Shown: positions 25,475 through 35,188 of the stretch, piece by piece | Layout of the letters: each line of letters starts with the position of its first letter | Position numbering within the stretch: position 1 is the stretch's first letter | From: Rhizobium sp. BK602 | GTDB lineage: Bacteria > Pseudomonadota > Alphaproteobacteria > Rhizobiales > Rhizobiaceae | Reading direction: 5' to 3' | NCBI RefSeq assembly: GCF_014195095.1 | Contig: NZ_JACIBC010000003.1 | Coordinates: 558,001 to 622,000, forward strand | Length of the DNA stretch: 64,000 nucleotides | Position numbers and translations under genes: made by a program | Notes under the pieces: generated by a model | Told to the model about the DNA's origin: nothing | Seen by the model: only the letters and a program-made list of their open reading frames with translations | The model's database searches: none

Positions 25475-26049
25475 GTCGTTTCCTCCTAAACTTGCGCTTG
25501 ACCACGTACATAGCGCAACTCAGCCTTTATCAATCCAAAAGCAATCAGAAAAACAAGCTGCGAAACGCGAACTTTGCAGCCTCATCCACTAGCAATAGAA
25601 AAAAGCGGCAAAGGCTGCGAAATGCCGCCCCTGCATATTCCAATAGGTAGGCCCATCCATCGGATATCCCTCATGAATTGCATAATGCTCATATAGGGTT
25701 GACGATGAAGGGATCAGCCGCAACATTGCGTTGCGGGCCGCCGATCCATCGCGATTGCGGGACGGTGGTTCCTCAGATGAATGCCAAGCGTCTTGAATGC
25801 GAAGGAATGGATATTTCCGAATTTTCGAAAACATGGCCATTTGTTTCAAACACGTGATCGAACACCCGCCAATTGCACCGCAAACGCCCCAGTTTGGCCG
25901 GATTCGCTTACGAACGCTGGAAGGGTTGCTTGACGGTTCATCGGTCCGCGCGGGGCGTAAAGAAGAACAGTAGACGCAAGCGGCAAAATATCGGGGAGTT
26001 GGCGCCGTCGAGGAGAGTGTCCGGCAAAGGCTGAAAGCCAGGGGTGTCT
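25475..26049. other. Intergenic region between MFS and acyltransferase genes
   Basis: This 575-bp stretch holds the divergent promoters. An inverted repeat TTGCGC (25492-25497) and GCGCAA (25513-25518) lies 18-44 bases upstream of the MFS start and could be an operator. A minus-strand open frame at 25589-25849 (86 codons) has a TTG start without a ribosome site and shows no recognisable protein features, so I do not call it a gene. I see no RNA gene. Confidence 0.5.
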
Positions 26050-27249
26050 ATGTCGAATACACGCGACCGCCAATTGGACGGCTTGAGAACTCTTGCCGTC
26101 AGCATGGTATTGTACGCGCATTTCGTCGCCGCCGACGGTTCCATTTGGGGCCATCTCGGCGTGCGTCTGTTTTTTGTCCTCAGCGGCTTCCTGATCACGC
26201 GGCTATTGCTGGAAGCGCGCGCCGATTCCCGCTACCAGCCGGCAACGGCGCTGAAGGCCTTCTATATCCGCCGCGCGCTGCGCATATTCCCACCCTATTT
26301 CGCCATGCTGGCCTTCATCTGGTTCGTCAACCTCGAAGGCGCCCGCGGCAGCCTGAAATGGCACGCGCTTTACCTGTCGAACTACTGGTATGCCCTGCGC
26401 AATGAATGGACGCCCTGGGTCCTGTGCCACACCTGGAGCCTCAGCATCGAGGAGCAGTTCTATATCGTCTGGCCGCTCGTCATCCTGCTGGCGCCGCGCC
26501 GGCTGATCGAACGCATCTGCATCGCCGTCATCGCCTGTTCGCTTGCCTATCGCCTCTGCTGGCCGCTGACGGGAACGCCCAACCTGATGCGCGATCTGCT
26601 GCCTTCGGCCTCGATGGACGCGCTGGCCGCCGGCGCGCTGCTTGCCGCCTATCGCAGCAGGACGCAAGCTTGGCCGCAATGGATGCGGCTGGGCTGGATG
26701 CCGTTGGCGGCCGCGGCCGCCGTGGCGCTATGGCTGAGGCCCGATCCCATAAGCCCGATCCTCGACTGGACGATCTGGATCGGCTCGGAGGTTTTTCCGC
26801 TCGTGCCGCTCGTCATGCTGGTCGGCAACGGTTCCTCGGGCTTTCGATCTCCCATCGGCCGGCTGCTCCAGCTGCCGCCGATAACGGCCATCGGGCGGAT
26901 CAGCTACGGTCTTTATCTTTTCCATCCGATCGTGCTCGCCCTGATCGTCAAGGCTCAGCCCTGGATTCCGGTCAACGTCTCCGAGCAGGGAGCCGGCCGC
27001 TTTGTCATCGGAAGTGCCGCGACTTTGCTGCTTGCCTCGGTCTCCTGGCTGGTTTTCGAAAAGCCATTGAACAATCTCAAGCGCTACTTTCCCTATATTG
27101 CCCGCAACCATCAGAGCTCTGCTCCATCGACCGCCATCGCCGGCGAGCCGCTGGAGCATCGACACGGCGCTAGGGCATACGAACCGGCGCTCTATCGCCG
27201 TGATCACGGCAATCGCGGTGACGCCGTCCAAACCTCTGATTTTCAATAG
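26050..27249 (+). CDS. Acyltransferase family 3 membrane protein (OafA/ExoZ type)
   Basis: The 399-residue protein begins SNTRDRQLDGLRTLAVSMVLYAHF, with the catalytic-type His of the RaaxMVxxxH motif near residue 27. It continues GVRLFFVLSGFLITRLLLEA, FYIRRALRIFPPYFAML and HTWSLSIEEQFYIVWPL near 130-147. About ten helices are expected. Such proteins O-acylate surface or secreted polysaccharides from the inner membrane. GGGG at 26041-26044 is well spaced for the ATG at 26050; a GTG at 26044 is in frame. The last 30 residues are low in hydrophobicity and unlike the family. It opens a cassette with two glycosyltransferases and an exporter. Confidence 0.92.
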   Translation: MSNTRDRQLDGLRTLAVSMVLYAHFVAADGSIWGHLGVRLFFVLSGFLITRLLLEARADSRYQPATALKAFYIRRALRIFPPYFAMLAFIWFVNLEGARGSLKWHALYLSNYWYALRNEWTPWVLCHTWSLSIEEQFYIVWPLVILLAPRRLIERICIAVIACSLAYRLCWPLTGTPNLMRDLLPSASMDALAAGALLAAYRSRTQAWPQWMRLGWMPLAAAAAVALWLRPDPISPILDWTIWIGSEVFPLVPLVMLVGNGSSGFRSPIGRLLQLPPITAIGRISYGLYLFHPIVLALIVKAQPWIPVNVSEQGAGRFVIGSAATLLLASVSWLVFEKPLNNLKRYFPYIARNHQSSAPSTAIAGEPLEHRHGARAYEPALYRRDHGNRGDAVQTSDFQ

Positions 27250-27265
27250 ATCGACGAGCTGAAGA

Positions 27266-28366
27266 ATGTTTGTTCCATTGGTCTCCGTGCTGCTGCCCGT
27301 CTATAATGGCGAACCCTATCTTGCCGCCGCTCTCGAGAGCATCCTGCGGCAGGATTACCAGCGCCTCGACGTCATCGCCATCGACGATGGTTCCACTGAC
27401 CGTTCGCTCGACATCCTGCAGCGCTATCGCCAGGCGGATGGCCGCCTGCGCATCGTCTCGCGGGAAAACCGCGGCCTTATCGCGACCCTCAACGAAGGCA
27501 TGACCATGGCGCAAGGCGAGCTGATCGCCAGAATGGATGCCGACGACATCGCCTATCCCACCCGCTTTTCGCGCCAGATCGCCCTGTTCCGGGAGCGGCC
27601 CGAGCTCGCAATCAGCGGCACGGGCGTCGACCGGCTGATCGGCAACCGGCTCGTGCGCGGCACGCCCAATCCGCTGCATCAATCGGCGGATTGGCATGTC
27701 TTGTCGATGTTCTACACCGTCTTCATGCATTCGACGGTGATGTACAACCGCAATGTCATCCCGGCGGACATGCTGACCTACGACGCAAGCTACGTGCATG
27801 CGGAGGACTTCGATCTGTTCCGGCGCATCACCCGCACCTTCCCCGCCGCCATGATCGACGACAGCCTGGTCGCCTATCGCGTTCACGACGAAAGCGTCAC
27901 CAACAAGCACAAGCGGCCGATGCGCCGGACGCATCTGACGATCGCCGCCGAAAATCTGGAACTCGAATCCCTGATCGACGATCCCGATGCGCTGCACGCT
28001 ATCGGCGCGGCGGTGACGCCGGACACGGTGCGGCGTGTCGCCGACTGTCTCCGCTCCATCGAAGCGAAGATCGCAGGTCCTGCGCCGGCATTGCCAAGCT
28101 ACGAGGAAGGACTGATGTGCTTCTTCTATTTCCTCTACCAGCTCATCGCCGACGAGAAGCAACCGCAGCTCACGCATCAGTTCCTGACGCAGACCGGGAA
28201 ATGGCATACGATCCGGCGCCGGGAACGCTATGGCCTGCGCGCCGCCGCCTACGCGCCCTGGTGCAGCCGCATCTGGAGCGACGCCAGCCTGCGCCTTGAT
28301 GCGCTGGCAAGATACAAGCAATCGGTGCCCGCCAGGAGCGTGCCGTCGCTGCAGGGGCTCGCCTGA
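27266..28366 (+). CDS. Glycosyltransferase family 2
   Basis: This 366-residue protein has a GT-A fold start: VSVLLPVYNGEPYLAAALESILRQDYQRLDVIAIDDGSTDRSLDIL, ENRGLIATLNEGM and the metal-binding ARMDADDIAYPTRF near residue 88-100 (DXD-type). The C-terminal half (VHAEDFDLFRRITR) carries the usual ED acceptor-side motif. No membrane helices are obvious, so it is cytoplasmic or membrane-associated. It starts 16 bases after the acyltransferase stop with GAGCTGAAGA upstream, and probably adds a sugar to a lipid-linked surface glycan. Confidence 0.92.
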   Translation: MFVPLVSVLLPVYNGEPYLAAALESILRQDYQRLDVIAIDDGSTDRSLDILQRYRQADGRLRIVSRENRGLIATLNEGMTMAQGELIARMDADDIAYPTRFSRQIALFRERPELAISGTGVDRLIGNRLVRGTPNPLHQSADWHVLSMFYTVFMHSTVMYNRNVIPADMLTYDASYVHAEDFDLFRRITRTFPAAMIDDSLVAYRVHDESVTNKHKRPMRRTHLTIAAENLELESLIDDPDALHAIGAAVTPDTVRRVADCLRSIEAKIAGPAPALPSYEEGLMCFFYFLYQLIADEKQPQLTHQFLTQTGKWHTIRRRERYGLRAAAYAPWCSRIWSDASLRLDALARYKQSVPARSVPSLQGLA

Positions 28367-28367
28367 C

Positions 28368-29393
28368 ATGGCCGGGGAACGTTCCGAAACCATGCGGGAG
28401 CGTGCACAGCCATCCGCAAAGCCGCCTCGATCTCCCGCGGGCCGTGAGCCCACGGCGAGTTTCATCGTCTGCACCCGCAATCGTGCCGAAGCGCTCGAGG
28501 CCTGCATCCGATCGATCGAAGCCACCTGTCGTCTGCATGCTTCGATCACCAGCGAGCTTATCGTGGTCGATAACGGCTCGACCGACGGCACCGCCGAGCG
28601 ACTGGCCCGCATCGCCGCCACGTCGAGCATGACGATCATAGCCCTGAACGAGCCGCGCCGCGGTCTCGCCGCGGCCCGTAATGCCGGGATGGAGCGGTCG
28701 CGCGGACGAATCCTTATCTTCATCGACGACGATTGCGAAGTGGATGTGCACTACTTGCGGGATCTGGAGCGACATTACGCGGCCGGCGAAGGCTGCGTCA
28801 TCCGGGGCGGCCGCGTCGAACTCGGCAATGCGCTCGACCTGCCCTTTACGATCAAGCGCTCGCCACAACAGGCCCGCTTCAGCCCCGACATCCATCCGGG
28901 CGGCTTCATTCTGGGCTGCAACATGACGATGCACCGGGAGGTCGCCCTGCGCGTCGGCCGTTTCGACGAGCGCTTCGGCGCCGGCAGCGTCCTGCAATCG
29001 GCCGAGGATACCGATTATATCGTCCGCGCCTTTCAGCTCGGCATCCCCATCGAATATGTGCCAGACATGAGCGTTCTTCACTATCACGGGCGCAACACAC
29101 GGGAGGCGATCGAGCGGCTCCACCGCAACTACAGCCTCGGAAACGGCGGGCTCTGTCTGAAGCACCTGTTCAGGGCGCCCTGGCTCTTGCGGCATTTTTA
29201 CTGGACTTTTCGCTCGGCCTGGCGGGAATCATGGGGCGGATCGCGCTTCGATCCGGAAGTGTCCTTGTCTCACTGGCCGATCGTGTCCATGAATTTGCTG
29301 GGCGCGGCCGAATTCGCGCGGCTCGCCATGACAGGCCGGCCCCGGCGGCCGGATGTGGACCAGATCAAACAGGCAACCCGCTCGCTGAGGTGA
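28368..29393 (+). CDS. Glycosyltransferase family 2
   Basis: The 341-residue protein starts at the ATG at 28368, one base after the previous stop, with AGGGG ten bases upstream. Motifs are ASFIVCTRNRAEALEACIRSI, SELIVVDNGSTDGTAERL, GLAAARNAGMERSRGRILIFIDDDCEVD (DXD near residue 120) and SAEDTDYIVRAFQLGI (ED motif near 215). The N-terminal 25 residues are polar and Pro/Arg-rich. It acts with the neighbouring glycosyltransferase; donor and acceptor sugars are not predictable. Confidence 0.9.
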   Translation: MAGERSETMRERAQPSAKPPRSPAGREPTASFIVCTRNRAEALEACIRSIEATCRLHASITSELIVVDNGSTDGTAERLARIAATSSMTIIALNEPRRGLAAARNAGMERSRGRILIFIDDDCEVDVHYLRDLERHYAAGEGCVIRGGRVELGNALDLPFTIKRSPQQARFSPDIHPGGFILGCNMTMHREVALRVGRFDERFGAGSVLQSAEDTDYIVRAFQLGIPIEYVPDMSVLHYHGRNTREAIERLHRNYSLGNGGLCLKHLFRAPWLLRHFYWTFRSAWRESWGGSRFDPEVSLSHWPIVSMNLLGAAEFARLAMTGRPRRPDVDQIKQATRSLR

Positions 29394-29399
29394 TCCGCC

Positions 29400-31187
29400 A
29401 TGCTGAAACTCCTTCTGCCGGGCCTGCAGATCCTGCGTCGGGCGCTTGGCCGGCAGATGCGCCTGTTGCCTGTCGTCGTCGTTTTCGGCCTGATCGGCGC
29501 CGTGCTCGAGGGTACCGGCATCGGCCTCATCATTCCGATGTTGAGCATCATCGGCGGTCAGAAGGACCCGACGGGGCTCGGCGGATTTTCCGCCCTTTTC
29601 CAGCAGGTGGGCTCGAGCCTGGATGATCGCCAGAGGCTGATGGCGATTGCCGCCTGCATCCTGGCATTGATCACGCTGAAGAACATCCTTGCCTTCGCCA
29701 ACACGGCGCTCACCACCTTCATCTATGGCAAGGCCGGCCACGCGATCCGCAGCGCGCTGGCCGATCAGCTCTTGAAGATCGGCTATCCCTTTTTCCTGCA
29801 GGAAACCCCCGGCCGGCTGCTGAACATCATCTCCAACGAATCCTGGCGGGCATCGGACGCGATACAGACCGTGCTCGGTACGATCGTGAACGCATCGGCG
29901 GCAATCATCCTGCTCGCCTTCCTGCTGCTCTTGTCCTGGCAGATGACGCTCTGCGTTGCGATCGGCCTCATCCTCGTGCAGGTCGCGCATGCCTTGCTTT
30001 CCTCCACGCTGAAAATGCCGAGCCGTGACGTCACCTCCTTCAACAACGAGCTCGCCAGCAGGATGCTGCATCTCGTTCATGCCGGTCGGCTGATCCGGGC
30101 TTTCGGCCAGGAAGCGCGCGAAAAGGCGATCTTCGATGGAGCATCGAACGCCGTTCGAAAGGCGGGCTTCATCCTACAGACCCGCCAGGGCGCCCTGCCG
30201 CCGCTGACGGAGGTTCTGCATTCGGCGCTCTTCCTTGCTGTCGTGGTGAGCGCATGGTCATGGGGCGTCAGCTTTCCGATCATCGTCGCCTTCGTCGTCC
30301 TGCTCTACCGGCTGCAGCCGCATGTGCGCGCCCTACAGCTGGCCTGGAGCCAGGTGCAGGGCTGGAGCGGTTCGCTGGAGGAGGTCCGCTGGCTGCTGGA
30401 CCCCACCGCCAAGCCGAAGCCGCCGGCGGGCACGGAGCCCGCGCATGGGCTGCATGACGCGATCAAATTCGAGGGCGTGACCTTCAAATATCCAGGCGCG
30501 GCTTCCCGGCCCGTCGTGCTGCGCTCCGCCAGCTTCGAAATCCGCCATGGGCGCTCGACAGCGATCATCGGCCGGTCCGGTGCCGGAAAGACGACGATCG
30601 TCAATCTTCTCTGCCGCTTTGTCGAACCCGACGAGGGCGCGATCCTGATCGACGGGCTGCCGCTCAGCCGCATCGACCCCGCCCAATGGCGCAACCGGAT
30701 CGCGCTTGCCAGCCAGGACCTGGAATTGGTGGACGGAACCATTCTTGAAAACATCGCCTATGGGCGCAATGCCTCACTCGCCGAAGCGGAGCGCGCCGCC
30801 AGGCTTGCCGAGGCGCACGAATTCATCGAGACACTCCCCGACGGTTACGAAACCGTCGTCGGCTATCGGGGCGCCAGCCTGTCGGCCGGGCAGCGGCAGC
30901 GGATCGCGCTGGCAAGGGCGCTGGTGCGCGATCCCGACATCCTCATCCTCGATGAAGCCACCAATGCCATGGATGGCCTGTCGGAAGCCGCCATCGTCGA
31001 GACGCTGAGATCGCGCGCCGGACGCCGCACGACGATCGTGATCAGCCATCATCGCAGCACCATCTCGTTCTGCGACGATGTCGTCATCCTCGGCAGCGGC
31101 CGCGTCCGCAACCAGACCCCCTTCGCCGACGTCGCATCCCTGAGCATGGACCAGCTCTACGAGCACGAGGTGTTGGAAAAGCCTTGA
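29400..31187 (+). CDS. ABC exporter, fused membrane and ATPase domains (MsbA-like)
   Basis: The 595-residue half-transporter has six membrane helices in residues 20-310 and an ATPase domain after about 355: Walker A GRSGAGKTT near 396, SQDLELVDGTILENIAYG (Q-loop), signature LSAGQRQR (Ala in place of the usual second-position Gly), Walker B ILILDEATNAMD and the switch His VISHHRSTI. It acts as a homodimer and probably flips the lipid-linked or acylated glycan made by the three upstream genes. AGGTGA precedes the ATG. A lipid or peptide exporter cannot be excluded. Confidence 0.92.
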   Translation: MLKLLLPGLQILRRALGRQMRLLPVVVVFGLIGAVLEGTGIGLIIPMLSIIGGQKDPTGLGGFSALFQQVGSSLDDRQRLMAIAACILALITLKNILAFANTALTTFIYGKAGHAIRSALADQLLKIGYPFFLQETPGRLLNIISNESWRASDAIQTVLGTIVNASAAIILLAFLLLLSWQMTLCVAIGLILVQVAHALLSSTLKMPSRDVTSFNNELASRMLHLVHAGRLIRAFGQEAREKAIFDGASNAVRKAGFILQTRQGALPPLTEVLHSALFLAVVVSAWSWGVSFPIIVAFVVLLYRLQPHVRALQLAWSQVQGWSGSLEEVRWLLDPTAKPKPPAGTEPAHGLHDAIKFEGVTFKYPGAASRPVVLRSASFEIRHGRSTAIIGRSGAGKTTIVNLLCRFVEPDEGAILIDGLPLSRIDPAQWRNRIALASQDLELVDGTILENIAYGRNASLAEAERAARLAEAHEFIETLPDGYETVVGYRGASLSAGQRQRIALARALVRDPDILILDEATNAMDGLSEAAIVETLRSRAGRRTTIVISHHRSTISFCDDVVILGSGRVRNQTPFADVASLSMDQLYEHEVLEKP

Positions 31188-31229
31188 GTGCGCCAATAGC
31201 CGCTCGCTCAAAGTCCGGACAAATGGGCC

Positions 31230-32561
31230 TTATCGCCCGCTTGCCTGACGAACCGCCGGCTCCTGCGCAATCCAGGGCTTCGGCAGCTCGAGATTGGCGC
31301 GGAAATCGCCGCTGAGATAGTCGCTGTCGAGAAGCGAGCGCTTGCGCAGTTCGGGCAGCAGCCCGTTCAGCAGCAAATCCTCCTGGTCCGGATTGCCCAA
31401 ACCGTGCAGGGAAATCACATCGAGCGCGCCGGCGCGGAAACGTTCCTCTATCGCGTCGGCAAGCTTTTCCGGCGTGCCGGCGACCGACCAGTGGCCCGTC
31501 TCCTGCGCCTGGATGATCAATTCGCGCAGGCTGAGCCCCTGCTGCGCATAGCGCCGAAAGATCTCGACGCGGCCGCGCCGGCGATTGACGCTATCGACCT
31601 CCGGCAGCAGGCTCGCCGGCAGCGGCTGATCGAGCGGCAGGTCCGCAAGGTCGACATCTCCGCCGAGCATGTCGGCAAGCTTCAGCCGGCCCTTCTCGTA
31701 GTCGATCCGCTCATGCTTTTCCTTCAGCCGGCGCGCGACGTCGGCATCGCTTTCGCCGATCACGGAGTGGAACGAGTTCATGACAAGCGGCAGGTCGGCG
31801 CCGCGTCCGAAGCCGCGGGCCTGCCGCCGCAACTCGCCGACGAAGGCAATGGCCGCGTCGAGCGTCGGCTGTGACGTGTAGACGACCTCGGCATAGCGCG
31901 CGCCGAGCGTCACGCCCTCGGCCGACTGGCCCGCCTGGAACTGCACCGGCCGGCCCTGCGGCGGCGGCGGAACGTTCAACGGACCTTGCACCTGAAAATG
32001 CTCGCCACGATAGTCGATGCGGTGCAGCTTGCCGGGATCGACGCTGATCGATCCGCCGGAACCACGCCTGACCGCCGCCGGATCGTTGGCGTCGAAAAGC
32101 GCGTTGATCACCTCGATGAATTCCGCCGCCCGCGCATAGCGCTTGGCCGGATCGGGAATGGTTTCACCGCCGAAATTCTCCTCGCCGACGGAGGAAGTAA
32201 CGGCATTCCAGGCCGCACGGCCGCCGCTGGCATGATCCAGCGTCCCGATCAGGCGGGCGAGATTGTAGGGATGATGATAGGTCGTCGATACGGTCGCGAT
32301 CAGGCCGATATGGGAGGTCACCTGGCTCAGCGCCGCCAAGGCCACGATCGGCTCCTGCGTGCCCGTCGTGCCCGAAAGCCCGTCGGGATCGGCCTGCAGC
32401 AGGTCGGCCGTGAACAGACCGGTTATCTTTTCCGCTTCCGCCTTGCGGGCAAGCTCGACGGCACGGAGAGCGCCGGTCACCGGGCTTGCATCATTGGGGG
32501 CGGAGACGAAATTGCCGGCACCGACCAGTGTCTTCAGGCGGCGTGGACGGGCGATACTCAT
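31230..32561 (-). CDS. NtaA/SnaA-family flavin monooxygenase
   Basis: This 443-residue protein starts MSIARPRRLKTLVGAGNFVSA after GGAG. It has the family pattern KITGLFTADLLQADPDGL near 57, LSQVTSHIGLIATVSTTYHHPYNLARLIGTLDHASGGRAAWNAVTSS near 85-135, RPVQFQAGQSAEGVTLGARYAEVVYTSQPT near 215, and a C-terminal VAGTPEKLADAIEERF. FMNH2-dependent oxygenation of an imported organosulfur or amino compound is expected. It is the last gene of the minus-strand array, 77 bases after the ATPase of the second importer. Confidence 0.92.
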   Translation of the reverse strand: MSIARPRRLKTLVGAGNFVSAPNDASPVTGALRAVELARKAEAEKITGLFTADLLQADPDGLSGTTGTQEPIVALAALSQVTSHIGLIATVSTTYHHPYNLARLIGTLDHASGGRAAWNAVTSSVGEENFGGETIPDPAKRYARAAEFIEVINALFDANDPAAVRRGSGGSISVDPGKLHRIDYRGEHFQVQGPLNVPPPPQGRPVQFQAGQSAEGVTLGARYAEVVYTSQPTLDAAIAFVGELRRQARGFGRGADLPLVMNSFHSVIGESDADVARRLKEKHERIDYEKGRLKLADMLGGDVDLADLPLDQPLPASLLPEVDSVNRRRGRVEIFRRYAQQGLSLRELIIQAQETGHWSVAGTPEKLADAIEERFRAGALDVISLHGLGNPDQEDLLLNGLLPELRKRSLLDSDYLSGDFRANLELPKPWIAQEPAVRQASGR

Positions 32562-32638
32562 GGGGCAGTACTCCTGTTTTCTCAAATACGGATTCGGCCA
32601 TGCAAATCGCTGTATTCGCCGATTTGCGGCCGTGCAGC

Positions 32639-34312
32639 TCAAGCCAGCGCCGGAACGGCCTCCAGCAGAGCCTGCGTGTAGCTATGGCGCGGCGCCGAAA
32701 AGACCGTGCCGACATCTCCGGTCTCGACGATCCGCCCCTCCTTCATCACCACGACGCGATCCGTCAGATGGTGGACGACGCCGAGATCGTGCGAGATGAA
32801 CAGGAGAGAGGTGCCGGAAGTGGCCTGAAGCTCCGCCAGCAGATCGAGGATCTGCGCCTGGATGGAGACATCGAGGGCGCTGACCGGCTCATCGGCGACC
32901 AATAGCTTCGGACGTGGGGCAAAGGCGCGGGCTATGGCGACCCTTTGCCGCTGTCCGCCCGAAAGCGCGCGTGGATAGCGGTCGAGGAAACTGGCTCCAA
33001 GGCGGACGGCATCGAGAACCTCGATCACCCGCTCTCTTCGCTCGGCTCCGAAAATGCCAACCGAATCCAGGCTTTCGCCGACAATCTTTTCGATCGTGTA
33101 GCGCGGATCGAAGGAGCTTAGCGCATCCTGGGCGATCAGCTGGATGCCGGCGCGCTGGGTCCGGCGCTGCGCCTCCGTCAATCCGCTCCAGGGACGTCCG
33201 TCGATCAGCACCCGGCCGGCATCGGTAGCCGTGAGCCCCAGCACGATGCGGGCGACGGTGGTCTTTCCCGATCCCGACTCGCCGACGATGCCGAGGGCTT
33301 CACCGGCGGCCAGCCTGAACGACACATCGTTGACGACCAGCGATGCCGAAGATCCGCTGCCATAGCGTTTCGACAGGTGCTCGGCGACAAGCATGCTCCG
33401 CCGCGCATCGATCTGCTTGGCGGGAAGAGGAATTCGCAGCCGCTCGGCGCCCCTAGCCTGCGCCGGCACCTTGATCGTTTCAGCCGGCGAGACGTCCTCG
33501 CTTCTCGGCGCCAGCCGGTAGCCGCGCGAGCTCGCCGAGGGGATCGCATCGAGCAACTGGCGCGTATAGGGATGGCGCGGCGCCGAGAGGATCTCCTCCG
33601 TGCGCCCCTCCTCCACGACCTCGCCATTGCGCATCACCAGCACCCGGTCGGCAAGCTGCGAGACCACCGCGAGATCATGGCTGATCAATAGCAGCGTATG
33701 CCCGGCCCGCCGGCGCTCGGCCAGAAGGTCGAGGATTTGCTTTTGCACGGTCGCGTCGAGTGCCGTCGTCGGCTCGTCGGCGATGACGAGAGCGGGCTGC
33801 CGGGCAATGGCGGTGGCGATCAGGGCGCGCTGGCGCAGGCCGCCGGAAAGCTGATGCGGATATTGCGGCAGGCGCCGCTCGGGGTCGGAAATGCCGACGG
33901 AACGCAGCAAGGCGACACTGTCGCCCCGCAACTCGCGCCGGCGCAGGAAACCGCGATGCCCGGTCGCATCCGCCAATTGCTGCGATATGCGGCGCAGCGG
34001 ATCGAGAGAGACCAGCGCATCCTGCAACACCAGGCCGACCTTGTGCCCCCTCAGGCGCCGCCAGTCCCTTTCACCGAAACCGAGCACGCTTTCGCCATCC
34101 ACATCGAAGACATTGGCGCTGACTTTCGCACCGGGACCGGTCAACCCGACGAGCGAGCGCGCCGTCACGGACTTGCCGGAGCCGGACTCGCCGACGAGAG
34201 CGACGGATTCCCCGCGATGAATGGTCAAGTCGAAGTCGCGGACCACGACATTCGGGTTGCCCGATTGCGGAAAGGCGATGGACAGATTGCGGATATGGAC
34301 GAGTGGGGTCAT
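32639..34312 (-). CDS. Peptide-type ABC transporter, two fused ATP-binding domains
   Basis: The 557-residue protein fuses DppD- and DppF-like ATPases. Domain 1: Walker A GESGSGKS near 41, signature LSGGLRQR near 165, Walker B LVIADEPTTALDA. Domain 2 (from about 290): GESGSGKTT near 328, signature LSGGQRQR, Walker B LLVADEPVSALDVS. Each domain ends in the HPYTRQLLDAIP / HSYTQALLEAVP element typical of oligopeptide ATPases. The ATG at 34312 overlaps the preceding permease stop (ATGA). It drives the importer made with permeases at 34309-36190 and the tandem binding proteins. Confidence 0.94.
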   Translation of the reverse strand: MTPLVHIRNLSIAFPQSGNPNVVVRDFDLTIHRGESVALVGESGSGKSVTARSLVGLTGPGAKVSANVFDVDGESVLGFGERDWRRLRGHKVGLVLQDALVSLDPLRRISQQLADATGHRGFLRRRELRGDSVALLRSVGISDPERRLPQYPHQLSGGLRQRALIATAIARQPALVIADEPTTALDATVQKQILDLLAERRRAGHTLLLISHDLAVVSQLADRVLVMRNGEVVEEGRTEEILSAPRHPYTRQLLDAIPSASSRGYRLAPRSEDVSPAETIKVPAQARGAERLRIPLPAKQIDARRSMLVAEHLSKRYGSGSSASLVVNDVSFRLAAGEALGIVGESGSGKTTVARIVLGLTATDAGRVLIDGRPWSGLTEAQRRTQRAGIQLIAQDALSSFDPRYTIEKIVGESLDSVGIFGAERRERVIEVLDAVRLGASFLDRYPRALSGGQRQRVAIARAFAPRPKLLVADEPVSALDVSIQAQILDLLAELQATSGTSLLFISHDLGVVHHLTDRVVVMKEGRIVETGDVGTVFSAPRHSYTQALLEAVPALA

Positions 34313-35178
34313 GCGCGCCTCCTGCCTTCGAAAGCCGCCTGCCATTGGCGCCCGAGAACGCTGACGGAAATCACCGTGAGCGTGATGACGACACCCGGCC
34401 AGGCGCCGATCCACCAGGCGACGCGCAGATAGTTGCGTCCCTCCGCAAGCATGGCGCCCCATTCCGGCGTCGGCGGCTGCGGCCCCATGCCAAGGAAGCT
34501 CAAGCCCGCGGCACCGATGATCGCGGTGCCCAAGCCGATGGTCGCGAGGATCGGCACCTGGGCGATCGCATGCGGCAGGACATGCCGCAGGATCAGGACG
34601 GATGGAGCCAGGCCAAAGGTTCTGGCCTGCTCGACATAGCCGGATTCGGCGATGACGAAGGTTTGCGCGCGCACCACTCTGGCGAAACGGGGGATGGAGG
34701 CGACACCGAGCGCGAAGATGAGATTATAGGTGCCGGGGCCGGTGAAGGAAATCAGCACCAGCGCCAGCAACAGATCGGGGAAGGCGGAAACCACGTCCAG
34801 GAAACGCGTGACCACCTCGTCCACCAGCCCACGCGCTAGGCCAGCGGCGAGGCCGAGGATCGATCCGACGACCGCCGCGATCACCACGGCGCTGACGCCG
34901 ATCAGGATGGAATAGCGGGCGCCGTGGACGACGCGGGAGAAAACGTCCCGGCCCAGCTGATCCGTGCCGAACCAATGTGCCGCACTCGGCGGCAATTGTG
35001 CCTGAAGCGGCTCGGCGGCGATCGGATCATAGGCGCTCAGCAGATGCGGCGAGACGGTCGCGAATGCGATCAGCAGCAGGAAAACCGTCGCGACCAGCAG
35101 GCCGGGATGGGCCGCCGCCGCAAGGATGCGTCGGGATCGGGAAGCGGAGACGGGTGGAAGCGTGGTCGAGAGTGTCAT
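34309..35178 (-). CDS. Peptide-type ABC transporter permease (DppC type)
   Basis: This 289-residue permease contains the DppC landmarks HWFGTDQLGRDVFSRVVHGARYSILIGV near residue 68-95, the helix VVGSILGLAAGL, and the EAA coupling loop YVEQARTFGLAPSVLILRHVLPHAIAQVPILAT, ending LSFLGMGPQPPTPEWGAML. GAGGGG precedes the ATG at 35178. It pairs with the DppB-type permease encoded ten bases upstream. Confidence 0.93.
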   Translation of the reverse strand: MTLSTTLPPVSASRSRRILAAAAHPGLLVATVFLLLIAFATVSPHLLSAYDPIAAEPLQAQLPPSAAHWFGTDQLGRDVFSRVVHGARYSILIGVSAVVIAAVVGSILGLAAGLARGLVDEVVTRFLDVVSAFPDLLLALVLISFTGPGTYNLIFALGVASIPRFARVVRAQTFVIAESGYVEQARTFGLAPSVLILRHVLPHAIAQVPILATIGLGTAIIGAAGLSFLGMGPQPPTPEWGAMLAEGRNYLRVAWWIGAWPGVVITLTVISVSVLGRQWQAAFEGRRRA

Positions 35179-35188
35179 CGCCTGCCCC

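Noticed and set aside
25589..25849. 86-codon minus-strand open frame in the MFS/acyltransferase gap
   Set aside because: TTG start, no ribosome site, no hydrophobic or domain pattern; treated as non-coding.
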